Shown here one piece after another: positions 1 through 10,706 of a stretch of 60,061 nucleotides of DNA. Below the pieces are notes generated by a model. The model had not been told where the DNA came from. It did no database searches and worked only from the letters and a program-made list of their open reading frames with translations. The DNA comes from Hofstenia miamia (lineage: Eukaryota; Xenacoelomorpha; Acoela). The stretch lies in assembly GCA_004352715.1 (NCBI GenBank), contig SCFE01000061.1, positions 597,499 to 657,559 on the forward strand, in the 5' to 3' direction. Position 1 is the first letter of the stretch. Each line of letters opens with the position of its first letter. The position numbers and the translations under genes are program-made.

Positions 1-747
1 CAAATTATTTGTTGGGAATGAAAGTTTTCGCGTAGTATAGTGCGCTATGTGCTCTGCTGAACAAGTACTTGTCAGTAAGATCTTGATTCATTTGTTGTTT
101 CTCCTTACTACACGTCAAGTCAATGTACAAGTTTCAACGAAAGAGTTTTTCACACATTTTACAAAATTTCAATTTCCAAAAAGTACGTAATTCCCGTGAT
201 CATCTATTAGTTATTAGAAATTCGTTACTATTGTTTTTCCATGTCATATAGAGCAGCATCGATTATTTTGCAAATAAACTGATTATTCAGTCTCAAGATA
301 AACCACCAAAGCGGATGGAGTTTCTTGGTTGGCCGCAACCGGCTGCAAATTTCTATTTCCTATTTCTTGCCGTAAAATTAATATTGTATATAATATTCAC
401 CACATATCACATAATTTACCTGGACTTACAGCCAAGCTAATTAAACCCTGCCAACCACAGCCAAAAGCCGCACAGCCCTACCACGAGCCAAGGTCTATTG
501 TATTTTGACTGTAAGATACTGAATAATTAATGTAATTTTATTCTGTATAATTCTAGAGCAACATCAAATTACAAGTAAAATGACGATTCAGCTCCAGGCC
601 AATTGTTTAAAAGACCAGTGAATAAACTTGGTAAGGCTCGATGCTCTACCTATGCCTAATCCACTTGCTAGCTTAAGCAGTATTTTTTCCGATCATTGTG
701 TTCTTCCAAATTGATTTTGCAATGTTCCATTTTACAATTAAAATTGT
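1..747. other. AT-rich sequence, no gene recognised
   Basis: No open frame of useful length, splice-flanked exon or repeat was recognised. A slightly GC-richer patch around 300-345 and 440-495 has no long ORF and no recognisable motif. Confidence 0.5.
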
Positions 748-1096
748 TCATCAAAACTCTTAAAATACGCAATACCTCTTTAAATCATGATTTTAGCCAT
801 CATTTGCGGTGGTGTGTTGCTAAAGGCTTACATAATAGAGCTGGGCGACAGCCCGGCTGAGACGCTGCCGCCGACATATTTTAGATCAGCAAGAAGCCGA
901 TTGATAACTGAAGCTATATCAAGACAAACGAAATNTCATCAAAACTCTTAAAATACGCAATACCTCTTTAAATCATGATTTTAGCCATCATTTGCAGTGG
1001 TGTGTTGCTAAATGCTTACGTAATAGAGCTGGGCGACATATTTTAGATCAGCAAGAAGCCGATTGATAACTAAAGCTATATCAAGACAAACGAAAT
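748..1096. repeat. Near-exact tandem duplication around a single N (probable unmerged alleles)
   Basis: The block 748-934 recurs at 936-1096 with only scattered differences, separated by one N at 935. The first copy has 26 extra bases in the GC-rich stretch that follows GGGCGACA. This extra piece is bounded by a short GCGACA/GCCGACA direct repeat, as expected for a small deletion between direct repeats in the second copy. A single N at the joint and allele-like divergence suggest two haplotypes placed in tandem by the scaffolder. A real tandem duplication is the alternative. Confidence 0.8.
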
Positions 1097-3250
1097 GTGT
1101 CATAAAAAGGAAACCGCATTTGACGTGTTTGATATGGTAATGACGTTGAACATTGATTGGGTTGCATCTTATTAATCAGATTGCCTGTAAGCGTATGATG
1201 AACCTCTTTGCAGTTAATTTCACAATACTGCTTGCATCATATTGGGTTTTTGCAGAGCTTTGGGGCTTAAAGGGTCTCTATATGGAATATTATACAGTCT
1301 AATCTAATTGCCTAAATGTCGCCGATCATATCGGGTCTGCGCCGACTGACGGCGCCTATTATACCTATTAGGTAATGGCCTCAATAGAACACAAATTTTT
1401 TGAAAGCATAGATTATCAAATTTCAATCAAATATAATTTCACAAAATGGAAAATATATATATTGTTGCCTAGAGGATTTTTAAAAATGTTCTATGATGCT
1501 TCCTGTTTCATTTTAATTCTGAAACGGTGTTCGATTGAGGAGTCCCGAACTTTGAATTATGGCAAGGCATATCTCAATGGATTTGGGTGCTCTATCTACA
1601 TGAAGAGAAACAATTACAGTTAGTTTTTGCTCGCATGACATTTAGATCTCCTGTTTACCTAAACAGAAAGATTGGTGAGAATTTAAAACATTCGAAAAAA
1701 TAGAAATTTTCAATGAAAAATAATGAATATTTTCAAGTATTTCAGCTACACTAAAGTGCAAAATTTTCAAAATTACTTTCGAAAACGTTCACTAATAGGG
1801 ATTGAAGAATAAACGAGCTTACTCACAGTCTCTTTCTCTAGATGTACTCTATGAATACCTACTACTACCTTGCAAGAGATTGTCTTTATAGATTTTTTTA
1901 TCAAAATTGTCTGAAATTTTGAAATGAAGAGTGGTTTTTAAATGATTCTCAAGGAATAAACGTAATTCTAGGGCTAAAAATTAATTGAATGTAATATGCA
2001 TCAATTTGGAAAATAATTGAATAGGGACAGCACCATCCTTCATATTTTGCAAAATTCGTGGTTTTTAAAAGTACAATTGCAAGACTACTTGAAGTCAGAA
2101 ATATGTGCAATACAAATTGATTTAATAAATAATAAATGCTGATCAAAATTTGAAACACGTAAAATGTTTGTTGTTCATGATTTGTTTAATTTTTTGAGAT
2201 TGCCATGTCAAGTTTCAAATACACTTAGAACCTCAGACCAAGACTTTTCAATAACTGTGGCATTGCTTAAAAATGAAAATAATTGGTAAGTAAGGAAAAC
2301 AGTTCGATATAATTTTATTAAAATTGTACAATTATATTCATATAACTCATTAGTGTGTGAGAGTGGCCAGTAGACAATAATGCCTTTCTCAATATCATTT
2401 CTCATATTACTGAGAGTAAAGATTTAAATTTTTAAATGTATAAATTCTTAATAATCACTTTGTAATTGGCTGCAGGCATTAATTTTTCTGAGTGAAATTT
2501 TGTACAAGATAAAACGTGACAATTTGAATATTCAAAGCTAGCATATGAAAAGTAGACAAAATTAGCATTTAAAAGACATTAAACAATTATTTAAATGCTT
2601 CATAATAATATTAGCTATTTGTTTTGGAAAGAAAATCAATAAGGATTGTAAATAAGGTGCATTAACACACCTTCATATATTTGCGAACAGCTATGGTAAA
2701 TTTACTCCACTCTACAAGAAAAACAAATTTGCTACCAATTGCTATTTTTAGAAAAAAATTATAATATTCACACATCATTTAAAAATCGCATTGACTGTGA
2801 GATGCCTATAGAATGCAAGTTTTCTTAGGAGATCTGGATTTCGAATAATAATATGGGGCTACGGGTTTTAGAGGGTTTGAGCGGCTAAGCCTGGTACTTG
2901 ATAAAGTGAGTGCAGCACCAAAAAATATATTTTATGCAAAAGTGTTGAAATCATAAACGTAATATCAATAAAGGTTGACCTTTTCTTTTTTTGCATAATT
3001 TTCCTCACACGTGTCTGTTCCCTTTGTATTTTATAGCTATGACAACTATTTATTTACGGTTTTGATGCAGAACAACCTGCTATAAATAACTTTACAAATT
3101 TTTTAGACAACGATATGATAAAATACTAAGTTTAGAAGCGCTTTATCACAAACATTTAAAAACTATGCACTAATTTAAATATTTGTGCATTATCTAAGAA
3201 ATTCAGGAAACCTTTGTAAACAATAATCAATTCATGAATTTTAAACAGTT
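1097..3250. other. AT-rich non-coding sequence
   Basis: Only short chance ORFs on both strands, the longest 82 codons at 1375-1623, and none resembles a known protein. A GC-rich patch (GTCGCCGATC, GGCGCC) lies near 1318-1360. No tRNA, rRNA or mobile element was recognised. Confidence 0.5.
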
Positions 3251-3387
3251 GCGAATTATACCGGCTAAAATTATCTTGGANNNNNNNNNNNNNNNNNNNN
3301 NNNNNNNNNNNNNNNNNNNNNNNNNNNNNNNNNNNNNNNNNNNNNNNNNNNNNNNNNGCGAATTATACCGGCTAAAATTATCTTGGA
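3251..3387. repeat. 77-N gap flanked by the same 30 bp
   Basis: N run 3281-3357. The 30 bases before the gap (3251-3280, starting GCGAATTATACC) are repeated exactly right after it (3358-3387). An identical flank on both sides of a gap indicates that the contig ends overlap and the gap is an assembly artefact. Confidence 0.85.
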
Positions 3388-4081
3388 AGTAAAAAAATTC
3401 AGTTGTACTATTCAACCAGTAAATTCTAAGAAACAATTTACTAGAATTATAATATCTGTACTATTGTAAATATTTTTGGATTAGAAATTTTCTTATTACA
3501 GTTGGAATAATTTAAATAATTTGCCATCTCCTACACCCATGAAAAAGTGTTCTACTCGTTTGTAGTACCGTATTCAATTACATTAATAAATTTTGAAAAT
3601 CATTAACTGAATAATTTAACCAGATTTTAACCTGATTAACTAGCTCATGTAGCATGTCTTTATTTACCCTGACCGGACCGGTTTGACCGGGTTTTAATGT
3701 GACCGTCTTAACCGGACCGGATTCAGCACTAATGGTGATACTCGCACGGTGTGAGCTTTTTCCTTAAATTATGCCCAAATTAAAAATTTATTAGTTATTT
3801 GTCATTGTTGGTAGTTTCCAAAATTTATGATTTAAAATTTCCATTGAAATCTCAAGGGACTACTGTCACCTGTTCTCCCAATTCATACATTCCATGGCTA
3901 ATCTCTCTGTTGAACAGTTATCTTAATAAATCGAATTTGGAAAATCATTTAAAAAACGTGAAAAATTTATTATCATAAACATGAAGGGTACATCATAGAT
4001 ATGACATGAGAGATTAGATGTTTGAGTAATAGATTAGAAATGGAGAGGACATTTCTGAGAACCTCATTGTCGCATTTAACA
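3388..4081. other. AT-rich sequence with a GACCGG-rich patch
   Basis: Mostly AT-rich without coding signal. Positions 3671-3720 contain a compact cluster of GACCGGACCGG, TTTGACCGGG and AACCGGACCGG words, far more GC-rich than its surroundings. Such patches are common at the ends of non-autonomous DNA transposons, and similar ones recur at 40.6 kb and near 50.03 kb. No matching second terminus or target duplication was found here. Confidence 0.4.
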
Positions 4082-5352
4082 TTAACAAGTGGGTCTATTG
4101 ACCCATTTATAAAATTCTTTGTTGTGTTATAAATGATATTTCTAATAGAATTTCCTTAAATCTTCTGTTTTTTTGTATTTTTAATTACTAATTCTGCACA
4201 CAACCTAAAATATAAAAACCATGCTTGAAGGTATATGTACTTATACCTAGAAGGACCATTGACCCAAACTTTCCTATACAACTTAAAATGTTTGAGGAAT
4301 TCATTTATTTATTGTTTGACAAGTATTTGATATTTAAAACTTTTGTAAAAATAATAAATCTTAAGTTTTGAAGCAAGCAATAACAACTTTTTAATGTAGC
4401 CTAAATGAATTCAGAGCATATACACACATGGAAAAATAAACAAGAGCCTATATTTAGTTTACTTATATAATGCGTACTGTTCACTGGTTGGCTTACTGAA
4501 CTTCAGATAATGGTTCAATTTTGCTCTGAGCATAACTTCTCTAATTTGGTACTATATGTTCATCTTTGTAACTTTTTTCTGCTGTTAGGTGTTTTTGTTG
4601 ATGTTATCAGCTGTATGTGGTGCCTGCCGAAGACATTGCTAAAAATAATTAGTGTCCGGCAATTAAAAGTTAGCATGTTTTTTTATGCGACTTCCATGAA
4701 TTCATAAAACTGGTAGCCATGCGAATTTGGAAATTGCAGTAGATAATTTTATATACTTATGCTTTGTAACGAATTTCCTACAATAGGTTTTAAAACATCA
4801 ACTCTGCACATTATTGTATAAAAGATGGAATTTTGTAACATATTATTTTATCAGAATTACAATTTTTATTTCATTTTGACATAAAGAGTACACCAATTCA
4901 ATTAGTATTCTATACTTACTAAACTAACTCACTTCATAAAGATGACTGGGAAAATTGGACCTCATAAAATTATCAATTTCTTGCTTATTTCTGTAATTTC
5001 TTCATATAAATTCTAAATATGCAACTAAAATTCGTTTACTTACTTCCCTTTCAGTTATTCTGAATTAAGAAAACAAAATCCATATATAACTCATGATAAT
5101 ATAATAATATAAGCACTAATTATACTCAGTAATTGATGAGTGAGAAAAATTTCCCCTTTAGTTACAAGTTAATTTTTGAATGGTTAGAGATGAAATGCTA
5201 CCAATATGTTACTTTTGGTAAAAAGCACAACATTATATTGATTTTATTTTTTGATAGATATTTTTAAACTTACATCTTAAAGTGGTAAGGTGGACCATTG
5301 ACCCACTCTGGCCCTTCTAGTAGTAAAATTTCTTTGACCCGCCTAGTGTTAA
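4082..5352. mobile_element. Candidate piggyBac-type non-autonomous element
   Basis: The left end starts TTAACAAGTGGGTC and carries TCTATTGACCCA just inside. The right end, read inward on the other strand, starts TTAACACTAGGCGGGTC. Both ends coincide with a TTAA (4082-4085 and 5349-5352), the tetranucleotide that piggyBac elements duplicate. The subterminal word GGACCATTGACCCA occurs near each end (about 4251 and 5291), preceded or followed by a CTAGAAGG/CCTTCTAG word. Subterminal GGGTCA/TGACCC words are frequent in piggyBac elements. The 1.26-kb interior has no long ORF and no transposase similarity. The terminal match is short and imperfect, so this is a tentative call. Confidence 0.4.
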
Positions 5353-5697
5353 TAAAGGTCTGATATACATCCAAAAGATATTGATGAAATTATATAGCAA
5401 GTTCAATCGCTCGACCACCATTGAATATTTATTTCAATGTATGTAACAATACTATTCTGTGAAATTGCAGCTGATTTGTATAACAATAGTAATAGGATAG
5501 TTGTAGGATTATATTTTTAAGTAGAACTTAAATTAAAAAAATGAAAATGCAATAAATTTTTTCAAAAAATATTTCACTAATGCATATATTAATAATGTGT
5601 TATTACAAACATAACTTATCCCTACTCCATATACAAAAAATGATAATGCTAAGGCAGGTAATTACAATTAAAAATGAATAATTTTTGGTTTTGAAAA

Positions 5698-5730
<33 letters not shown>

Positions 5731-5764
5731 GTTATCCTATTTAGCATTTAATGCATATTATATT
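5353..5764. other. AT-rich spacer with a (TA)n tract
   Basis: No coding signal. A pure TA microsatellite lies at 5702-5726, about 40 bases before the first recognisable LINE-associated ORF. Confidence 0.5.
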
Positions 5765-6042
5765 TTGTATCATATTTTGTATAATATCAAATGCAAGCTG
5801 TTTGACTGTGAGTCTCTTGCTCTCATGAGACTTGCACATTGCACTTGCAGGAAACAATTGCACAAGAGTGTATCTCGCTTTACTTGTAAATCGAGAATTT
5901 CAAGCAATGATGAAATTTTTCTCTGTGTCTTTTGCCGCACAAATTTTAATCTATTCAAAAATCAAGTGCTTTATCAGATGAATGGAAAATTGTGTCTGCT
6001 ATCTTTGGAATTTTGCCTCTTCAATTTTAGATTTCGCGTGTT

Positions 6043-6318
6043 ATGTTTAGATCAATTTGTAATGCACGGTCTAGCTTCATTTGTTTGTCTCTTCAATCAG
6101 GGGGTTCCTGCATTTTACTGCTCATTTGCTCAGGTGGCGTTAAACAGAACCCAGGTCCTGAAGATACCAACAATCCACTCGTTTACACCGAGGCAATGCT
6201 GAAAAGCATGAAGAAAGACGAACTGATTGAAACTTTTCTCAAATTGAAGAAAAAATATCTGACACAAGAAGGTTCTACATCGGATCATTTTGGTAATAAA
6301 ACCAGCTTAACTAGTTAA
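6043..6318 (+). pseudogene. LINE ORF1 N-terminal fragment with degenerate 2A-like peptide
   Basis: A 91-codon open frame. A hydrophobic run CILLLICSGG leads into GGVKQNPGP (codons 6133-6159), then an acidic/lysine-rich segment (KSMKKDELIETFLKLKKKY) likely to form a coiled coil. Ribosome-skipping 2A peptides have the consensus D-V/I-E-x-N-P-G-P after a hydrophobic stretch, and are known at the N-terminus of ORF1 in several animal LINEs. Here the NPGP core and hydrophobic lead are kept, but the Asp is Gly and the Glu is Lys, so skipping is unlikely. The frame stops at 6318. A second short open stretch with coiled-coil character follows to about 6420 in another frame. Start codon choice is uncertain. 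Confidence 0.65.
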
Positions 6319-6999
6319 CTCTAGAAGATAATACGTTTAAGATCGAAATAGCTCAGGAAATAAAGAAAATCAGTAAACTTCTTGAGAAAAGTGATGAATC
6401 ACTTCAAAGGGATCCAATGTGCTACTGCAGTTGTTAAACAAGACATGTCTTATACACAGCGTATTCGAATATCTGAATTTCCAGAACAATAATCGGATTT
6501 ATCATATGGTGATAAGCTGCTTGAAGACAGTAAACGTGTATGTCATGTTCTTAATTACCTTGGGTTTTGAGGATTGCAAGATTGAGAATTGGTAAATCAA
6601 ATCCACGCTATCATAGAATGGTTGTGGTAGGTGTTGGCCTGGCTTGGACTAGGCGGCTTTTGCTTAACAGGACATACATCTTGAAAGATTATGACGTTTT
6701 CAAATGCTAAATGATAAGGATAGAGCAGTGGGAAGGATGGCATCGAAGAAAAGATACGATCTTATACAATGTGGTGTTTCTAGGTCAAGTTTAAATATTA
6801 AGAATTTAAAGTGGTATCAGAATGGTGTTGAATTTGTTCTTGATTGACTACAAGTTGATTGCGCGAATCCTTCATTCAACTCCTGTTCATCCTGTTTTTT
6901 GAGCAACATCAATGAACTTCAAGATTCACTGCATTCTCCTATCAATCAGCCAGCACGGTCTTCATTGTTATCTATTGAAGAAAATAGCGACATTTTTCT

Positions 7000-7215
7000 A
7001 TGGGCCGAATTCCTGCCAACGGATTCACTTTTATATTTGCATTATCTTGCAACATAGACTGTACAAAAGCTAAATTCGTCCAACTTCAAACATTCACCGA
7101 CAGTCATTTGAATCTTTCCCTTATTGCGATACAGGAAAGTAGGCTTGATGATTCTTTCCCATCCCAAGCAATCGAGTTCGACTTTCGAACCTTTACTTTA
7201 ACCGATAATTCCTCT
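7000..7215 (+). pseudogene. LINE APE-type endonuclease fragment
   Basis: An open frame encodes the N-terminal part of an apurinic-endonuclease-like domain. An N-I-D-C start of the first strand is followed by a segment ending in LIAIQESRLDD, which carries the catalytic glutamate motif (QE-T/S-x-L). After about 70 residues the similarity ends abruptly at FTLTDNSSR and the following sequence belongs to the reverse transcriptase, so the rest of the nuclease is deleted. It would nick target DNA for target-primed reverse transcription in an intact LINE. It is a non-functional remnant here. Confidence 0.6.
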
Positions 7216-7217
7216 AG

Positions 7218-7777
7218 GTGCATCAACAGGTTTCTGAATTATCCCGTTATGAACTATTTAAATCTATGACAAATTGTTTCCAATTTGCTTATCAGCATGG
7301 TCGCTCAATGGCGGATACGTTGCTTTACCGGGAAAGTTGTATTACCAGGAATTTGGATTCCCCAATACCTTGCAATGTACGTGTTATCTTTTTAGATTTT
7401 ATGTCTGCCTTCAACAAGATGTTACCAAACACTCTTCCCTGCAAAATCCAACCCTTATATAAATAAAGAAGCTCCTGGGTGTTTAACTGTTTAAGATCAC
7501 ATTTGCATGGCCGGTCTCTGACAGTTAAAGCAAGCAACAAATCAAGATCCTCTAAAGCTACAGTTGATATTGAGGTTCCACAAGAAGACCCTTTGTCGCA
7601 ACTCCTATTTATATAATACACAAGCAAAAATAATTCTTTAAACCCAGTATCAAAGCCCGAAATTTTATCATGAATCATAAATACCTACAGTTGCAGTATG
7701 AGTATGCTGATGACACTATTGAATGTTTTTTAATTGAAAACCACAATTCTGAGAGAAATCTGAATTTTGTATTCTGA
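7218..7777 (+). pseudogene. LINE reverse transcriptase fragments with YADD box
   Basis: Three frame segments carry successive RT blocks. 7218-7466 has QFAYQHGRSMADTLLY followed by VRVIFLDFMSAFNKM, where the Asp in FLDF is the first catalytic aspartate block. About 7470-7615 has HLHGRSLTVKAS and then VPQEDPLSQLLF, equivalent to the usual PQGxxLSPLLF block, with the Gly lost. About 7680-7777 has EYADDTIE with the catalytic YADD at 7703-7714. Stops separate these segments, and frameshifts are needed to join them. The order and spacing match CR1-like LINE polymerases. It is clearly inactive. Confidence 0.75.
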
Positions 7778-8218
7778 TGATATTGTATATACTCTTTTGC
7801 AAATTGTTTTGAAGCTGTTGATTTTATATTTCTTGTTGCAAAAGGATGTAAATGGTATATATAAACCGAAAAATTGAGGAAAAAGATTTATGATGATTTG
7901 AAGTTTAAGTATCTAGAAAATTAATTTGTTGTCAACTTCTTTTTCCATTGTAGATGGAATTTGATCATCTAAATACTGTAAAAAATTATTTGCTTCATCT
8001 TGATTCCTTAATGCGAATTAAATATCATAAACATATTATTTTTAAAATAGAAAATCATGATTAGTAAAATTTCTTTCAATATTGTACATTGCAAATTGAG
8101 CCATAGTGGTACCTAAGGGAAATTCCATAGACATACAGTCAATTTGTTTGTAAATGGAGCCATTAAAAAGAAAAGAATTGTCCAAGCATGCCATTTTCAA
8201 AAGTTTTTTGAAAGTATT
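7778..8218 (-). pseudogene. Penelope-like element reverse transcriptase fragment (reverse strand)
   Basis: Read on the minus strand from about 8218 leftward, the order is KKLLKMACLDNSFLFNG, then IYKQIDCMSMEFPLGTTMA (the QIDGVAMGSPLGPT block of Penelope-type RTs), then a degenerate catalytic box YVYD (8024-8035, normally YVDD). Next come LRNQDEANNFLQYLDDQ, TMEKEVDNKLIF and finally GLYIPFTSF-KYKINSFKT. This is the characteristic Penelope-like RT order. Stops interrupt it around the YVYD box, and one catalytic Asp is replaced by Tyr. It ends on the left against the LINE remnant. On the right it meets a Penelope endonuclease fragment running the other way. Confidence 0.8.
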
Positions 8219-8221
8219 CAG

Positions 8222-8548
8222 TTCGAAAAACAATGGTATTTAATTCGTAACAAAGATCAAATTCAAAAACCTTCGATTTCATCAATTGTTTACAAATATA
8301 ATTGTCAGAAGTGTGACGGTTTCTACATTTGTGAAACGAAAAAGCATTTGAAGACACAAATTTAAGAACATCTTTATGGATATTTACAATCCGAAATTTA
8401 TATGCACTCAAAAATACATAAAGCATCAACATCCGACTCTAAAATTTTAATGAAACATAAATGCATCAAGATGGCAGAATCAATTTATATTAAGGAAGAG
8501 AAACATAATTTGAACATAAAATGTCATAAAACTCTTCATTTATTTTAG
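8222..8548 (+). pseudogene. Penelope-like GIY-YIG endonuclease fragment
   Basis: Plus-strand frame with ISSIVYKYNCQKC (the GIY half of the domain), then FYICETKKHLKT (the YIG half, with the key Gly changed to Cys at 8323-8331). A stop at 8363-8365 is followed in the same frame by EHLYGYLQSEIYMH, KMAESIYIKEEKHNLNI and the C-terminus ending near 8548. This is the C-terminal endonuclease of a Penelope-like element, which normally follows the RT in the same direction. Here the RT piece next to it is inverted. The 5' end of this fragment abuts the 5' end of the inverted RT piece at about 8220. Confidence 0.8.
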
Positions 8549-8703
8549 CTTATTTTGGTCTTGATTAATGATTTGTAAATTTATACTTTCTACCACCAAT
8601 TATTTTTTGTTTTCGAATGATAATGGTATATTAAGTTATGTAAGTACGTTCAAATAAACTTTTCGTTGTTTTTTTGAAATTATAAAGAAGCTTAGGACTA
8701 AAG

Positions 8704-8709
<6 letters not shown>

Positions 8710-8748
<39 letters not shown>
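8710..8748. repeat. (TA)n microsatellite
   Basis: Pure TA tract about 160 bases beyond the end of the Penelope endonuclease frame. The sequence between is AT-rich (…AAATAAACTTTTCG…), consistent with a 3' untranslated tail. Confidence 0.9.
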
Positions 8749-8749
<1 letters not shown>

Positions 8750-9527
8750 CTCTATTTCTAAGCTGTTATTCTAAATTTATGCTTTCTGTGTTATATAGTG
8801 CTTAATATAAAAATAAGTTATAATTAACACTATTTAAAGAATGCGAAATTATTCTATTTTATATTCATAGGACAAATCTACCAGACATTTAAGGCAGAAA
8901 CCGAAATTGCAATTACTTTAATGTTTTTGCTCAAACGATATGCTCGTAGTTTTACCTTTAACAGAATTAGTGATAAATTACGAACAGACTATATGTTAGA
9001 CTTCATGTAGTCAGCAATATAATTGAATTGACAGAAACACGATACTTAATGTTTACATTATCTTGTAGACTTTGTCTGAAGTTTGGTCATAAAATTTCAA
9101 ACTCATTTCCGAAAATTCTTCGATCTTCACGTTATTAGTTTAAATAACTATGAATGATTCCAATCCAATATTATTCGTTTTTCAACATTATTTTCGTAAG
9201 CTATTTAAAATAGATTAAAAAACCTATAAAAACTGCTAGTATCAATCAATAACTCTGGTTCTTGGATAGGTCTTGTGAGCTAATTATAGTCTGCTCATCT
9301 TAGAATACAAATCTTTTTATATTTTCAAAACGCTTTTCACACATTAAATTTTTTGCCAAATTAAACTTCAACATTACTTTTCACCAAAGCTATCATAGCA
9401 TCATATGCAAAATATCAATATTTAAATGAGTGCCATATATTTCAGCATCACTCAATAATTAATTGGAACGAGTGAAAGCCAACATGAGTTTAGTAAATCC
9501 TAAAATCAATTGAAATTATCGGCGATT

Positions 9528-9561
<34 letters not shown>

Positions 9562-9875
9562 ATCCTACAAGTTTACGAGAGGTGAAAGGGTTGGTAGCCA
9601 TTAGGAAACAGTGTTTTGTTCACCATTGGTTTACTGAGTCTTTACGCGAAAACCAATCAACCAAAGCATTTACAATTAGGCTGAAAATTCAATCAATTAA
9701 GATTAAAATTTTAAATCACAGGGGAATGAAATCAGATAGTTAATGAGGTCCTACATTAATTAACTAAAGCCATTCTATAAACAATAATAGAGTCAGTGTT
9801 TGCTGTGAATTTAACTGATAACTGCAACATTGCAATTCACACCTACATTGAAATTTTAGCAGTGCATAAACATAC
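8749..9875. other. Probable GPCR intron or 3' flank, AT-rich
   Basis: No exon recognised. On the minus strand this should follow the donor of the GPCR exon at 9876. I searched by eye for an NPxxY codon pattern of TM7 across 1-9875 and found no convincing match. A (TA)n tract lies at 9534-9561. Confidence 0.4.
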
Positions 9876-10107
9876 CTCGAATATCGAAAGCCATGTCGTC
9901 AACTGAACACCAAAAATTGGTAAATTCCTAATAGCACATCGATGGGGGATGAGAACTTTACTGTATGAAAATGGCGTCGCGAATATGAAACAAAAAACAA
10001 AAATGACTAATATGTAGTAAAGTATGCGTTGGGATGTGACAAATCTTCGAAATTTATTTGGTTTACACACTGAGATGTACCGTTCAACGTTGAAGAGGAC
10101 CACTAGC
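9876..10107 (-). CDS. Class A GPCR exon: end of TM3 (ERY), TM4, ECL2
   Basis: Internal exon of a rhodopsin-family G-protein-coupled receptor, a plasma-membrane sensor that activates heterotrimeric G proteins. On the minus strand the acceptor ACTTTTTTAG precedes 10107. The exon starts with one base G, which completes a Trp codon, and reads LVVLFNVERYISVCKP. The ERY is the DRY-equivalent G-protein contact motif. It continues with TM4 (RILYYILVIFVFCFIFATPF), an ECL2 Cys (HRCAI) and a segment ending TTWLSIFE. The donor is GAG|GTATGT (phase 0). The exon is 232 nt. It joins in phase to the exon at 33242-33420, restoring 25 residues between Cys3.25 and Arg3.50. TM4 lacks the usual Trp4.50, a feature seen in some FMRFamide-receptor-like proteins. 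A peptide receptor is therefore likely, but the ligand is unknown. Confidence 0.88.
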
Positions 10108-10706
10108 CTAAAAAAGTAGTAATATTATTTAATTACTTATATTTAATTGACATTTGTCCATGAAAGAAGAAGTAATTTGTTATAATGGTGAAATCAGATA
10201 TTTTGCTCTACACAATATGATACCGTTTTCTCAGACCATGCCAATTGAGTGCATTATCGTTGAAAAAGACGGTTTGAATTTCATGCCATTTGATTGGCTT
10301 TCAGCATCTTTCCAAATATTATTTCAATTGACAGATTTTGTTTTACATTGGAAAACGAATTCTGTGATAGTAGCCAACCTCTAATGAATTCTGAAATTTT
10401 GATGCCCCAAAATGGTGCTGCATCTATTTACTTTGACAATATGAGCTCAAAGAATTTTATAATAAGCAACCTATACTTGATAATATTATATAAATCAATT
10501 TATGAACAGGTTTGCTTTGCTTAGAAAGTTTACTGTCTGTTTTACGATGTCTTACACTAACTAAGCTTCGATAATCTTATGCTACGGGAATTAATACGAA
10601 ATTAATATTTAAAAAAATCCTGATTTTTAAAAGTATTTGGCTTCGTTAGCTCGTCAGTAATTATTATTTAGTCATTTTATTTAATTATTAGGAGCTTAAC
10701 CAACCA
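10108..10706. other. Start of the large GPCR intron
   Basis: Minus-strand intron sequence upstream of the acceptor at 10108. Two 76-codon plus-strand frames (10154-10384, 10294-10524) have no recognisable similarity and are probably chance. Confidence 0.5.

Larger units (their letters stand above)
5765..7777 (+). mobile_element. Decayed CR1-like LINE retrotransposon
   Basis: Plus-strand pieces appear in the order expected of an APE-type non-LTR retrotransposon. First comes an ORF1-like segment with a 2A-like NPGP motif (6043-6318), then an APE endonuclease N-terminus (7000-7215), then reverse transcriptase blocks including the YADD box (7218-7777). Several stops and frameshifts interrupt it. 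Most of the endonuclease and the start of the RT are missing: the frame passes directly from endonuclease to mid-RT near 7215. No 3' untranslated tail is seen because Penelope-like sequence begins right after the YADD region. The 5' boundary is unclear. An open 145-codon frame (5765-6202) overlaps ORF1 in another phase and may be part of the 5' region or chance. LINE identity is well supported; CR1-like is an inference from the 2A position and RT motifs. Confidence 0.75.

Noticed and set aside
1560-1580. NPLRY on minus as a possible GPCR TM7 NPxxY
   Set aside because: In-frame stops lie within a few codons on both sides and there is no hydrophobic helix before it.
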